64,000 bases of DNA from Pseudo-nitzschia pungens (GCA_037355855.1 CM074767.1:1674001-1738000), one strand, 5' to 3'. Shown: positions 21,160 through 32,481, counted from the first letter of the stretch. The notes: generated by a model from the sequence alone, not told the origin. Translations and numbers: made by a program.

Positions 21160-22800
21160 ATGTCTTTGTCGTCGGCCTCTTCGGGGGTTTTATCGTTCCT
21201 TTCTTCAATCTTGGACGGGGATTCCTTTTCTTCTTCCTCCTCCTCAAGTTCCATCACAATCGGGAGGGCCGCCCTCCTCAGAGACAGTGTCGATTCGCGC
21301 TCCGGCAGCGGTGTCGATGCGGCCATGACGTCCTTGTCGCGCTCTCTCTCTACGGGCGGCGGAACCAATAGCAGCAGCAGCGGCGGCGGCGGCGGCGGCA
21401 GCTCGGCTTCGAGAGGCGGCAGGGCGAACAAAAAGGGCGACAAGGACGCGACACAATTCCTGGTGGAACTCGCCATCGAGGTCAGCATGCTCATTGCCAC
21501 CGGAGCCCTGGCCTCGTTCGTGGTCAACAAGATCGTCAAGAACCTCCAGGCGGGAAACATGGACGCCGATTCCGAGGCCGCCGCCTCGGCCGCCGAGAAA
21601 CGACTCTGCAAACTCATGAGGGAACAGGGGCGAGAGGTTCCTCCCCTCACTTCGTACGAGCGACAGATTGCCCAGGACGTGATCGATCCGGCGGACATTT
21701 CCGTCGGGTTTTCCGACATTGGGGGACTGGACGAGAAGAAACAGGAAATCTGGGAACTGGCGGTCCTGCCCCTCCAGCAACCGGAACTCTTTGCCCAATC
21801 GGGATTGCTCCAGGCTCCGGGGGGCATCTTGTTGTACGGACCGCCCGGGACGGGAAAAACCATGCTGGCCAAGGCCATCGCCAAGGAAGCCGAGGCGACG
21901 TTCCTGGCCGTCAAGCTCTCCAAGATCATGAGCAAGTGGTTCGGGGAATCCAACAAGTTCATCGACGCCATTTTCAGCCTCGCCAACAAGCTGGCCCCGT
22001 CCATCATCTTCATCGACGAGCTGGACACCTTCCTGAACCCCCGGGACGGAGCGGAAAACAGCGCCGGGAACGCCATCAAGGCCGAATTCCTGACCCTCTG
22101 GGACGGAATCACCACGTCCGGGAACAGCCACGAGTCCAACGGACCGGTCATGGTGCTGGGGGCCACCAATCGACCGAGGCACGTCGACGATGCCATCCTG
22201 CGGCGGCTCCCGCGAATGTTCGAGATCAACCTGCCGGACGCCAGGGGACGCCACCAGATCCTGTCGCTCATCCTCGAGAAGAGCGGGCATCCGGTCGAGC
22301 CGTCGGCCCTGAAGCACCTGCCCCAGCTGGCGAAGGAAACGGCGGGCTATTCCGGGAGCGACCTCAAGGAACTGATGAACTGCGCCGCGCACGAAGCGGT
22401 CCGGGAGGTCATGAGGGAAACATCGAGGCGGGCCGTCACCACGGGCGGCGCCACCCGGAGCAAGACGGAGAAGGAAACGGAGCGGGGTCCCAAGTCAAAG
22501 TCGAAATCGAAATCCGATTCGGATGCGAATTCGAATTCAAAGTCGCAAGCCAAACCGAAACCCATCACGCTGCGGCGGATGACGGTGGCCGACATGAAAC
22601 GCGCCCAGACCAAGGTGAAGCGGACGGGAGAGCAATCGGCCGAGTACGCCAATCGCCAAGGGGGAGCGCAAGGACCGCAAATCGATCTCGAGCAACTGAC
22701 GAGGTTGCTGATGGGACAGCTGGCAAACGGCGCCGGCAACCCGAGACGAAAGAACAACAGCAACAGCAACAACGACGACGACGATATTCCCGACTTGTAG
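21160..22800 (+). CDS. Msp1/ATAD1-like AAA ATPase
   Basis: 546 residues, no intron. Start chosen at ATG 21160 (context CACCATGTC); the frame opens 31 codons earlier. Order: Ser/Gly-rich N-terminus; a predicted transmembrane helix (about 100-122, LVELAIEVSMLIATGALASF); a linker; the AAA signature FSDIGGLDEKKQEIWE; Walker A GPPGTGKT (227-234); Walker B IIFIDELD (about 282-289); sensor-1 GATNRP; arginine-finger segment RRLPR; and the C-terminal lid. A single N-terminal TM followed by one AAA domain is the Msp1/ATAD1 arrangement, whose members extract mislocalised tail-anchored proteins from the outer mitochondrial or peroxisomal membrane. The last ~110 residues are Lys/Ser/Asn-rich low complexity with a poly-Asp end. 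Role assigned by family similarity. Confidence 0.88.
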   Translation: MSLSSASSGVLSFLSSILDGDSFSSSSSSSSITIGRAALLRDSVDSRSGSGVDAAMTSLSRSLSTGGGTNSSSSGGGGGGSSASRGGRANKKGDKDATQFLVELAIEVSMLIATGALASFVVNKIVKNLQAGNMDADSEAAASAAEKRLCKLMREQGREVPPLTSYERQIAQDVIDPADISVGFSDIGGLDEKKQEIWELAVLPLQQPELFAQSGLLQAPGGILLYGPPGTGKTMLAKAIAKEAEATFLAVKLSKIMSKWFGESNKFIDAIFSLANKLAPSIIFIDELDTFLNPRDGAENSAGNAIKAEFLTLWDGITTSGNSHESNGPVMVLGATNRPRHVDDAILRRLPRMFEINLPDARGRHQILSLILEKSGHPVEPSALKHLPQLAKETAGYSGSDLKELMNCAAHEAVREVMRETSRRAVTTGGATRSKTEKETERGPKSKSKSKSDSDANSNSKSQAKPKPITLRRMTVADMKRAQTKVKRTGEQSAEYANRQGGAQGPQIDLEQLTRLLMGQLANGAGNPRRKNNSNSNNDDDDIPDL

Positions 22801-23761
22801 ATGGACTATTGCATTGTATACGAATTACGAATGGTACAGGGTTTTTGGATTTATCATTATATCCTTTTTTGTATAATAGTATATTACTACTATACTAATA
22901 CATGGCACAGTACTTCGTTTGATTGCTTGTTGAATCGTGTCAACTTGGTTTGTTTGAGTCATCTGACGAACAGTGCATGCAGGTGAGACTCGCGTGGAAA
23001 CTTGCTCCTGCAAAATTCAATGTCCGGCATCCAGCTTTGCCTCGCCCCGCCACGCCCCGCCCCGCCCCGCCCGTAAAACAGAGTGAGTCCGCTCATGGCA
23101 AGCGTTTGACAGATGCAATGCAAAGCAAATCTATCGTGTCCCACAAGGGAGCAATGAAATCACACAATGATCGAAGTCCATCAGTGTTCTCCAACAGGGC
23201 GGAGTCCTCGATCCAGTTCTTGGACTGTCTTCGGGGCAACAAAGGTTGCATGTCCCTCTTTTGATGCCTATTGTTTCGCTTTAGTGCATACCTTGTACAA
23301 GATCAGCATAGTACTGTAAGAAACTGATAGGTCGTACCAGGTATGAACGGAGAGACACGGCAGTTTAGTTCAGCAGTGGTGCAAGCTTTCACTTCGTTGC
23401 CGTCGATGACGTTCGAAAAAGGTATCTTTCTCGGCTTCAGTCGTGTGGTGAGCTGAAATCGAGTGAGTGAGTGAGTTAGTGAGTCAGTCACGATGCTTGT
23501 ACGAACCTTTTTCGAACCACAAAAAAATACGAAAGACGAAAAATCCGAGCGCGGATCATAGCTCATGTTTTCAACCGTAACTTACTCGTGCGCACAAGTG
23601 CGTCTACAAGTAAGGTTAGTACGAGGACACCTACGGTAATTACTGTACACGATTGTTTTCGAAAGGACAGAGCATGCCAAACGAGTTCCAACCCCATTCT
23701 GATATTCACGACAACCCAGCCTCCGAAATCGACCGAAGATAACCGAGAGTTGCCTTCGACC
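22801..23761. other. Intergenic region
   Basis: Contains a CGCCC-type GC-rich tract (about 23043-23070), a GAGT tandem tract (23464-23485), and a GTAAGGTTAG motif at about 23612, 150 bp before the chosen TRM10 start. No gene recognised. Confidence 0.5.
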
Positions 23762-25120
23762 ATGGTTTCCACCAGCAATACCCGCAACGAAAGCTTGGAT
23801 ACAAGCAGCGGAAATATTGTTGCTACGGAAGACACAGAGTTTCCGCCTCCATCATCTCTTGATTCCTCCTGTACCGATGACGCGCCAGAAACGCCCAACA
23901 CCAGCAATGCCCAAGCCACGGATCCAATTCCGGCAGCATCTGCGACAACAACGGCAACGGCAACATCAACATCAACGGCATCGGCAACGGCAACATCAAA
24001 GGCAACGGCAACGGCAACAGAGCTGTCCAAGAAACAACGAAAACGACTGGAGAAACGCGAGCGAGCCCAGCGCGCAAAACGCGAGAGGAAACAACGCGAG
24101 AAGGACGATCGCCGCGCCGCCGCCGTATTGGCGGGACGAGACCCGGAAGCGGAACAGCGGTTTGTCGCCGAGCGGACCGCCTCGGGTGACCGACGCCGGC
24201 GACTCGACGAAATCTGGTCCGCCAAGCGCGGGGAGGCCGAAGCCGAGAGACGATTTCGGATCTGCATCGATCTCGGAAGTCGCGATAGCGGCGGTTCTAG
24301 CGGTAGTTGCAGCGATCGATGCGACCGCAGCGGATCTGGCCCGGGATCGGCGATTGGGGAAGGCGATCCTGCCGTCGAGAGTTTCGACGAACGCGGCACA
24401 ACGGTACCGGCGAGCTTCGAATCGGCCATGCGGGAACGGGAAATCGCGAGCCTCGCGCAACAAATCCGATATTGTTACTCCTACAACAAGAAGAGCCCGA
24501 ATCCCGTCCTGGCGTCCGTGACGGGATTGACCGGTGGTCCTACCACCACCAACGATCGGGGCTTTCCCTCGGTCCGTCAGCTCCTGGAACGCGAAACGGG
24601 ATTTTGCGAATGGAAGCGCCGGATGTTCGACTGCACCGAAGACACCCTCGAAGACTATTATGGTTTGTCGAACACGGCGTCAACGACGACGACGGCAGCG
24701 ACTTCTGCTGATGTTGATGATGCTGATGTTGATGTTGATGCTGCTGCTTCCGCCGACGGCGAGACTTTTGCGCAGCCGCGACCACGACCACCACGACCAC
24801 GGATCGTCTACCTCACGAGCGACTCGCCGCGGACACTCCATCGCCTGGAGGAGCAGACGGTGTACGTCCTGGGAGGAATCGTCGATCGGAATCGGTTGAA
24901 GGGGGCGACCCTCCGCCGGGCCACGGAAGAACTGGACGGTGTCGAAACCGCGAGATTGCCCCTCGAGGAGTACCTGAGGGAGAACGACCTCACCATGCCC
25001 ACCACCAAGGTGCTGACGGTCAACCACGTCTTTGACATTTTGCTCCGCTGCCACCAGCACGGAGGGGATTGGGGAGCCGCCTTTCGGGAGGTCCTGCCGA
25101 GTCGGAAGAGTGTCGGGTGA
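23762..25120 (+). CDS. tRNA (guanine-N1-)-methyltransferase, TRM10 family
   Basis: About 452 residues from ATG 23762, no intron. The N-terminal third is Thr/Ala-rich (ACA/GCA repeats) and then strongly basic (KKQRKRLEKRERAQRAKRER), typical of the TRM10 tRNA-binding tail. The SPOUT domain follows: FRICIDLGS, MREREIASLAQQIRYCYSYN, VYLTSDSP (349-), the hallmark VYVLGGIVDRNRLKG (about 367-381), ARLPLEEYL and KVLTVNHVFDILL (416-). TRM10 enzymes use S-adenosylmethionine to methylate N1 of purine 9 in tRNA; whether G9 or A9 is the target cannot be read. Two low-complexity insertions interrupt the domain (Gly/Ser/Arg/Cys-rich about 175-215; Asp/Ala/Val-rich about 305-335). An upstream ATG at 23588 is in frame, but that stretch carries intergenic motifs. 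Confidence 0.88.
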   Translation: MVSTSNTRNESLDTSSGNIVATEDTEFPPPSSLDSSCTDDAPETPNTSNAQATDPIPAASATTTATATSTSTASATATSKATATATELSKKQRKRLEKRERAQRAKRERKQREKDDRRAAAVLAGRDPEAEQRFVAERTASGDRRRRLDEIWSAKRGEAEAERRFRICIDLGSRDSGGSSGSCSDRCDRSGSGPGSAIGEGDPAVESFDERGTTVPASFESAMREREIASLAQQIRYCYSYNKKSPNPVLASVTGLTGGPTTTNDRGFPSVRQLLERETGFCEWKRRMFDCTEDTLEDYYGLSNTASTTTTAATSADVDDADVDVDAAASADGETFAQPRPRPPRPRIVYLTSDSPRTLHRLEEQTVYVLGGIVDRNRLKGATLRRATEELDGVETARLPLEEYLRENDLTMPTTKVLTVNHVFDILLRCHQHGGDWGAAFREVLPSRKSVG

Positions 25121-26194
25121 GTTGCGTGTGCGTGGGTGAGCCATCGGACGAAACGGAACAAAACGAAACAAAACGAAACGAAACGAAATACAATGGAACG
25201 GAACGAGTTACCAGAAAGAAGGTGCGCTTGCAAGGACGATTTGCGTTATTTGATGCTGCACCTGCACCTGCACCTGCATCTACATGCCATCCCCTCTCAA
25301 GGGTCACGAACCAAGGTCTTCCGCGCAATGATCGAAACCATCCAATCATTCATTCATTCAATCAATCAATCAATCAGTCAACCAACCATGCACGGTTGGC
25401 TTCGAAAGGCGATTTGTCTAACAGAAAAGGACGGTACCAGACCCCGTACGTACAAGTAGGAATGGTTTCAGTTTTGCGTACCGTTCGGAACCAAGTACTA
25501 GAGCAAAACGCACAATTGAGCCGTTGCGATTAACTCGTCTACAGGTAGGAATGCACTCTCTTACTATCTCAAAAGAGTTTCATGTACCGAAGACTTCGAG
25601 ACTTCCGTGATGAGCACGATAGAACAATAATGCGGTTGTGTCACAATCCGTAACCTTAAGACCTTAAGGTACTCCTACTTGTAAGATTACTCGCACGTAC
25701 AAGTATTAATCCTTACCTTATCCTTATTGCTTCCAGCATCATTGGGCTCAGAGGTCATGGGTCAGACGTGATGGGGTCATGTGTCGTTGCTCGGTATGGT
25801 ACGTACGATACATACCATATAACGCGGTGAAAAAGTACGTACTTGTATGTGCAAGATTCAAGATACCAGGTAATCTTACTAGTGTTGTAAGGTAAGGCTT
25901 CATCGTACGAAAGGACGAGTAAGGTAACCTTACGACGCTGAGAAACCGAAAGACGACTAAAACGACGAAAACGACGACAACAAGAAACAATGAACACGAT
26001 CTTTCTGGTCAGAGCTCGCCCACCGGCACTTGGAATTGCGAAGGAGCAACCCATCACATCAACCAGCTAGAGCACAAAGCACCCCTTTCACAATACGTAC
26101 CTTGCAGCTGGACCCGATTTCTCCAGTCAACCCCACTAACTCCGACTACGGCTCCGAAAGGCTTTCCAACCAAAATCTGCTGCAACAACAGAAA
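25121..26194. other. Intergenic region with short tandem repeats
   Basis: Includes a GAAAC pentanucleotide tract (25153-25190), a CACCTG tract (25258-25275), an ATTC/ATCA tract (25345-25385) and several GTAAGGTTAC-like motifs (25650-25680, 25885-25935). No gene recognised. Confidence 0.55.
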
Positions 26195-28170
26195 ATGTCG
26201 GCATCCACCGAAACAGACACGGTCCCTTGCTACCTCGGAATCGACGTGGGCACCCAGGGCCTCACGGCGTTGCTGGTCGAGTGTTGCGCTGTTCGAGACG
26301 AAACCAGCACACCTCCGGAAAACGATGGAAACAACAACGCCAGCAGCGAGCGTTCTTTGATTTCGCCAAGGGTGGTGGCCATGGGAGAAGAGAGCTACGG
26401 CTTTGTTCCCGATCTCCCGGAGGGCTGCTACGAGCAGAATCCTTCCGACTGGGAGACCGCGCTCGTCCGGGCGCTGGAGCAAGTCGCGGAACACACCGCC
26501 AACCATTCTCTGGCGGTTTCCGTTCGGGCCATCTGCGTCACGGGACAGATGCACGGGTGCGTCATGATCGACAAGGACGGAAAGAGCATCGGAACGGCTC
26601 GCCTCTGGTGCGATGCGAGGAACCAAGAAGAGGTAAGGAAACGGGAACAAAACGAAAAGGCTGTTCCGAACGACCGGTGGCTTTGTCGGACACGAGCTGG
26701 GAATGGACTCGGATTGTTTTGCGCGCACGCGACACCAACCATGTTTTCTTTTGTTTGTTGGTTTGTTTGTTTGTTTGTTTCGCGTCTGTGTCGACCCTCC
26801 CCCCGTGCTAGGCCGACACACTGACGGAATTGTTTGGAGAACGAGTTCCCAAACGCCTCACGGCAGCGAGGTACTTGTGGTCCCTCAAACACCAACCGGA
26901 GGCAGCGCAAAACTGCGTTGCCATCACCACACCGGCCGGATATATTGCGCACCGATTGACGTCGGACGAAGAGTCATCGACCCCGAAGCTGGTGCTGGGA
27001 GTCGGAGAGGCCTCCGGGATGTTTCCGGTCCGTGGAAACGCAGCGACCGGAGAGTGCGAGTACCGCGATGATTGGATCCGAGTGTTCGACGACCACGTGC
27101 AATCTGCCATTGTTTCGTCGTCGTCGTCCGAAGCAACGACTCGTTCCCTCGCCGACCTGCTGCCCGCCATCCGGACGGCGGGGGATGTCCGGGATCACAC
27201 CGGACAAGGTGCCGTTGTTCTGAACCCTTCCGTGCTGGACGGTTGGCTCTCGGAAGTGAAGAGCCTCTTTGCCTGCAGCGACGATATCCTGGTGGCACCC
27301 GCCGAGGGTGATCAACCCACGGCTCTGGCGGCCTCTCTCATCGGGGAGCCGGGAATGATCTCGTGTTCCTTTGGAACTTCGGTAGTGGCCAACATGGTGG
27401 GATCCAGCAGCGGCGGCAGCAGCACCGCGCATCTGCAAGCGGTGGATCGCTTCAACGCCGTCAACGGACAACCCATATCCATGGTCTGGTTGCGCAACGG
27501 AACGACCTTTCTCAACCGCATGGTGGATTCCTACGGAGGCGATTTCGCATCGCTCATGACCCAGGTCGTGGAGGCTCCCGCCGATTGCGGTGGTTTGCTG
27601 GCTCTGCCCTTTTTGGACGACGAACCCGGGTCGAAGGTTTCCCGGGGAGGCACGGCAATGATTGTAGGTTTCGACGGACAACGAGAGAACCACCAGGCGG
27701 GAAACGTCATCAAGGCCGCCATCCTCTCGGTCATGTTCAACTTGTTGATCGGAACGCAACAGGTGGAAGCAACGGAGGAAACCAAAAACGACGGAGAAAA
27801 CAACACCAGAAAAGAAATCGTCCTGACGGGGGGTCTGACCAAAACTCCGGAAACCGGGCAGATCTTGGCCGACGTTTTTGATCGACCGGTGCGACTGCTG
27901 GAAGCTTCCGACGAAGGCGGCGCGTGGGGCGCCGCTTTGCTGGCCAAATACTGCGACGATTGCGAGGCACAAAACCAAAACAGCGAAAGCGAGCGGGTTC
28001 CGCCAAGGTTCGACGATTGGTTGGGCTTTCTGCAGACCATCCAAGCCAAAGAACAACAGAGCTTTGTTCCGCGAGCCGAACAGGTAGCCGTCTATGGCAA
28101 GATGCTAGCGAAATACAAGAAACTCTTGCAGCTCCAACCGTCTTTGGATCAGGTAATGAACGGACCGTGA
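26195..28170 (+). CDS. Xylulokinase (FGGY carbohydrate kinase)
   Basis: Two exons, 26195-26632 and 26812-28170, giving 598 residues. The 179-nt phase-0 intron begins GTAAGG, contains a TTTG tract and ends GTGCTAG. The N-terminal FGGY lobe starts YLGIDVGTQG (phosphate loop) and has CVTGQMHGCVMID and LWCDARNQEE. The second lobe has FGTSVVANMVG, an ALPFLDDEPG loop, and the C-terminal IVLTGGLTKTPETGQILADV and EGGAWGAALLAKY motifs that bind ATP. These match bacterial and plant xylulokinases, which phosphorylate D-xylulose to xylulose-5-phosphate for the pentose phosphate pathway. No leader is apparent, so it is probably cytosolic. The 5' end up to 26030 is open but looks like UTR. Confidence 0.87.
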
Positions 28171-28231
28171 GGGTTCACTTCGTAGCGGGTTCGACCTTTC
28201 AATGTAGAATGCCATCAACTCAATTGTATTT

Positions 28232-28508
28232 CTTTCTCCGGGACTAGCTGGTTACGAGCGTGATCTTTGGGATTTGTTGGCTACGTGTACACGAAATTAT
28301 GGAACTTTGAAAATGTTGTTTCTCGCAATCTATGAACAATAACTAGAGTCCAAAGAACGGAAAGCACTCGGGTGTAGTTTTTTCTCCGGGACTAGCTAGT
28401 TACGAGTGCAATCTTTGGCATTTGTTGGCTACACGCAATTATAGAACTTTGAAAACTTTGTTTCTCGCAATCTATGAACAATAATTAGAGTCCCAACGAC
28501 GGAAAGCG
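28232..28508. repeat. Tandem duplication of about 135 bp
   Basis: Two diverged direct copies (about 28232-28370 and 28378-28508) share CTCCGGGACTAGCT, TTTGTTGGCTAC, TTTCTCGCAATCTATGAACA and the GACGGAAAGC / AACGGAAAGC end. They fill the space between the convergent xylulokinase and FAD-monooxygenase genes, so they lie in the 3' UTR or terminator region of both. Confidence 0.75.
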
Positions 28509-28525
28509 CATGAACTACAGTTCGA

Positions 28526-30193
28526 TCAGTTTGTATCCGCAGAGTGAAGTTTCTTCAATTGATGCCGGAACTCTTCATCAGACGGAAAACTTTCGTGCTC
28601 CTCGTCTCGGTAAAAGTAATCTCGTTCCCGTCGAATGTCTGCGAACGAGGTTAGATCCGAAGATAAACGAGTCTGCAGAGGCATTTCTCCGATTCCGAAT
28701 CGGCCTCGAAACAGAGCATCGCGAGCGTTGCGGAAGGCCCACAACAGTTTTTTCTTCGCCCCTTTCGGTTTGGGTCCGAAGGACAAGTCGTAGAGCGCTT
28801 TGCCTTCCGGCACCTGCAAACAAGAATATTCAAACAGAGCATCCCCTAATTCGCTATTTTGAGCCAAAGAGTCTGCCAAGACTACAGCATCGACCAGTGC
28901 GCTGTTGACACCTTGTCCCGAAACCCCACCCGTTGCGTGAGCGGCATCACCCACCAGAACAGCTTTGTCCTGAAAGTGATACGTGTTGCATGTCACGGAA
29001 TAGGCCGAGTTGGAAACCAGGTCCTGCACCATTAGTTGATCGGCAATCTCTTGGAAACTGTCCTCTCTCCATAGCGGAAAAACTTCCCGCAGGGATTCTA
29101 CAACGGCTGTCACATTCTGGCGCTCCCGCAAAAAAACGGGGAGCGTGCTGCTGCTGCCCTCGCCACGTTCCCGGCCCGAAAACAAGATGCAGCAGCTTCC
29201 GTCATCGCTGGTGGGTTCTATAAACGCACCCGATGGGATCAGCAAAGATACGGCCGATGGATCGTAAGGTTCGTTCCCGTCCACCGCAGTTTCGGCTACT
29301 GAACGGTCGAGGCGGACGACTTTGAAAAAATCTGGAAGCCGAGATCGAGTAGTGGAGAATTCCGGAGATTTTTGGTCGATGGATGTCCGCACACACGAAT
29401 TTACACCATCACAACCCACAATTAAATCAAAAGGCCCAAAGGTCTTCGTGGAATTCAATGCCGTAGAGGCATCAATGGTCATCGAATCCAAATCACAATC
29501 CACAACCTTGGAACCAAAATGAAGTTCCAAACTGTCTTTGTCGCCATATGATCGCCCTTCAAGTTCTTCCAAAAGCGCGGCACACAACTCCGACTGATAG
29601 ACTAGGAGGGACGGTTCTATCACCGATTTTTCTTCGGTCGTTTTTGGTTCCGTCCGCAAGGGGATCACCAAACCCCTTTCTCCTGTTCCCGGAAATCCGA
29701 CGTGCAAATTAAAGCGTTCGCTTTCGTAGCCGCGGGATTTGACAGCTTTCCAAAGGTTTTCGTCCACGCTACGGATTGCGGTCCGCCCACGGATCCCAAT
29801 GCCCAGGGCATAGGCCCGTCCTTCGAGCTCATTACTGCGGGGATCCGATCGACCATCAAAGAGTGAGATCTTGTGGTTGGCATTGCTCCTCGTGTTATGT
29901 AGCAACAAGCGATGCGAGAGCAACAATCCGGAGGGTCCACCTCCTACAACCGCAATCTTCAATCCTTTCTCGTCACATCCATTTTCTTTTTTTGCGAACA
30001 AACATGTTGTTGCCTTGGGCGTATGTGGTTGAACCCTGTTGCAGTAAGTGGCATGTAAAGTTTGAGCAGTATCGATTGTTGATCGGAGAAGAGCAGAAGT
30101 ATCCAAGGTAAAGGTAATCAATAAGGCAAGATTTACTACCAAGAATGCAACGCTCCCCAACATTGGTGCTCGGCGTTTCGCTCGCTCCCACAT
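28526..30193 (-). CDS. Membrane-anchored FAD-dependent monooxygenase (KMO/UbiH-like)
   Basis: 555 residues from ATG 30193 (MWERAKRRAP); an earlier in-frame stretch reaches 30310. Residues about 11-30 form one transmembrane helix. The flavoprotein hydroxylase fold starts at residue 79: IAVVGGGPSGLLLSHRLL (FAD-binding GxGxxG variant, 84-89), then YALGIGIRGRTAI, a central FDLIVGCDGVNSCVR (DG motif) and LVGDAAHATGGVSGQGVNSA (GD motif, 415-419). This arrangement is that of class A flavin monooxygenases such as kynurenine 3-monooxygenase, UbiH and zeaxanthin epoxidase. The retained YALGIGIRGR segment is closest to KMO-like proteins as far as I can judge, but the substrate is not certain. The C-terminal tail is charged. 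Confidence 0.8.
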   Translation of the reverse strand: MWERAKRRAPMLGSVAFLVVNLALLITFTLDTSALLRSTIDTAQTLHATYCNRVQPHTPKATTCLFAKKENGCDEKGLKIAVVGGGPSGLLLSHRLLLHNTRSNANHKISLFDGRSDPRSNELEGRAYALGIGIRGRTAIRSVDENLWKAVKSRGYESERFNLHVGFPGTGERGLVIPLRTEPKTTEEKSVIEPSLLVYQSELCAALLEELEGRSYGDKDSLELHFGSKVVDCDLDSMTIDASTALNSTKTFGPFDLIVGCDGVNSCVRTSIDQKSPEFSTTRSRLPDFFKVVRLDRSVAETAVDGNEPYDPSAVSLLIPSGAFIEPTSDDGSCCILFSGRERGEGSSSTLPVFLRERQNVTAVVESLREVFPLWREDSFQEIADQLMVQDLVSNSAYSVTCNTYHFQDKAVLVGDAAHATGGVSGQGVNSALVDAVVLADSLAQNSELGDALFEYSCLQVPEGKALYDLSFGPKPKGAKKKLLWAFRNARDALFRGRFGIGEMPLQTRLSSDLTSFADIRRERDYFYRDEEHESFPSDEEFRHQLKKLHSADTN

Positions 30194-31267
30194 AGTCCGG
30201 CGTTTGAGTCGCTGTGAACTGACCTTCTTCAGCTCAGTATGTATTCCCATGCAGAATTTCATTTTGTTCGAAAAATACTGATAATGAAATTTGAACATTC
30301 TTTTTTGCACACGTAATTACATGTACACGCACGTAAGAGTAACCTTACTCGTACTCGTCCTCCAAATCGTATTTTGAATAATCTTACCAAAAGTTTTTCA
30401 TGATTTTTTAGGTCTTACGTATGCAAGGAAGTAGGGATTCAAAGAAGTCTACTGTACTGAATTTTTGTGTTTTGTTATTTTTTGGGAATACGTGACTTCT
30501 GTTTTCTTATTTCATGACAAAACTTGTACACTACTTATCGGTACTAAAACAATACTCGTACTCAAACGTCGGCAATCCCTTGCGATTAAGGGCGCATACC
30601 ATTTTTTTCTTGAAACATTCAGTAATTTCGGCGCAAAAAAATAACTGAATGAATCCCACTTGCAATCTCAAAAAAAGTTCCCTTGCCTTTTTCTCGAAAA
30701 CTACTTTTTCGCGAACCAAAGCGCGGCAGGTTTTTGGTGTGGATTTTAATGTGGACCGTCTTATTATTACTTGTTTGAGATCTTTGTGTTTTAGAATGAA
30801 AATTGATCCCATTGCAGGGAAAAGTCGAGAGAAATTTCTCGATGTTGAGAGGTCGAGAACCTTGTTCTAACAGGGTGCATCGTGAACAAAAGCTTTTTCC
30901 GTTAGAGGGATCGTTACAATCCTTTCGCCTGATTTCATCGTACAGCTGTAAAAATATTATTGCTGAGCCCTGTTGATTATTTCTCCCGCGATCACCGTGA
31001 CATTCGAGTTCTCTCTGAGTCACTCATTCAGAAGGCCCTATCAATTGAATGCGTTCAATGACATTTTCAGCCAATGCAGCAATCGAGTACCCATTCTTAG
31101 TCCTTCCCGATAGTTTGGGCTTGATCAAATTATATCTTGGTCTATTCTATCCTGCTCTCTGTTCGATGCCTTCCCTCTTTCCCAACAACTTTCGATGACT
31201 GGAGAATAATGACTTCATCCGTTGCTCGTTATTGTGATCGTGCAATCAAAAGGCTTTTCCATGATAA
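30194..31267. other. Intergenic region
   Basis: AT-rich. One GTAACCTTAC motif (about 30340). Short frames on either strand have no domain resemblance. Confidence 0.5.
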
Positions 31268-32481
31268 TCATCCTTCCTTCGACATTGCGCTGATAAAAGA
31301 TTGTGAAATAGAACTTTTTCGAATCAAATACCAGATTGCAGTGGGATCGTTTTGGTTGACGCCATAGCAATGTCTATGGTATGCATTCCGTGACTTTCTG
31401 ACTGCGCGCTCGAATAGGATTGGCAACAATTTGACGGAGATTGTTTCTTGGCAACAACCGCAGCGGCACGATCCTTCCAACTTTCCTCCTGTAGCATGAT
31501 TCTTGATTAACTGGTAGCTCAACTTGGGCGGATATTCCTCAACCAGAGGATTGATTCCGAGATCGGCCAGTCCCTGAAATGAACGAAGAATCGTGATTAG
31601 GGCGTCGACCTCTTTTCCATCGTCCTGCAATTTAAGTCCAACAGGATTCCAAGATAGATCCAAAGACCGAAAAGTATTTTTGCATTGGGTTTGCCACTTG
31701 CGATTCGTACGAAGTTCGTTAATTCGATCAGCAACATTTTGGATGCTATCGATTTTGTTGTCTTTCATATTGACCCCTGTAAGATTTGTAAGTTTTGGTA
31801 CAACATCTATCATCAGGATTTCCAATTCATCTTGAGTACACATGGATTGACTGAGGTCAATGTACTTCAAGGAATGCTGAAAGGCGCAACGGTGGCTTTG
31901 CATGTCAAGCAGCACTGTTCGAATAAACGTTGACTCCATCTTCCTGGTGAATATTCTGAAAGCTATTGACTCTAATGTTGGAAACATTTTGAAGAGTTCA
32001 GATTGCAAACGACACTCATTCTTGCCTCGATGTGAATGCATGATCTCAAGCCTTTTCAGATATTTCAAAGGAACGCTCTGGGTAGAACGTGAAGGCAGCA
32101 AGTTGACGTTCAGCAATTTTAGTTCCTTCAGTGTAGAGAGAGGACAGAGTAAATTGAAGGGAACTTGCAATGTCATCCCCATGCTATTATTGCAATTCAA
32201 CGTAAGATGGGAGACACGATGTGTTTCTTTATCGACCAAGAAACAATATTGGTCTTTGAAGTCGCTTGGATCAGAGAATAAAGATCAATCTTTCCAACAG
32301 CGGCGAAAATTGATACCAGAGTCAGGGCATCTATCGGATGAACTCTTTCCTCTGAAAATACGTCATTTTGTGCAACGATTGCAAGTTTTTGCATATGGAG
32401 TGTTTCGTAGTTTTTTTCATCCTTTTTAATGTAGTTCCAGGGCATCTTTGCAAAGGATTGTTTGACTTCCGAAAGAACCAT
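31268..32481 (-). pseudogene. Leucine-rich repeat protein, apparently frame-disrupted
   Basis: The ATG at 32481 opens MVLSEVKQSFAKMPW and continues to DALTLVSIFAAVGKIDLYS, the usual start of the N-terminal cap of diatom LRR proteins. The rest is in another frame, from about 32265 down to 31268: FKDQYCFLVDKETHRVSHL, then irregular LRRs (STLKELKLLNVNLLPS, LKYLKRLEIMHSH, LKYIDLSQ, LTNLTGVNMKDNKI, FRSLDLSWNPV) and a cysteine-bearing tail CRCGCCQETISVKLLP. The change of frame is -1 near 32265. No GT-AG intron with the required phase is apparent, and a TGA precedes the second frame, so I favour a recent 1-nt lesion or a sequencing error. Otherwise all repeats are intact. Confidence 0.6.

Noticed and set aside
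21135..22392. Two long minus-strand frames of about 380 codons
   Set aside because: Antisense shadows of the AAA ATPase gene, whose motifs are unambiguous on the plus strand.
26974..28056. 360-codon minus-strand frame
   Set aside because: Antisense of xylulokinase exon 2; no domain resemblance.
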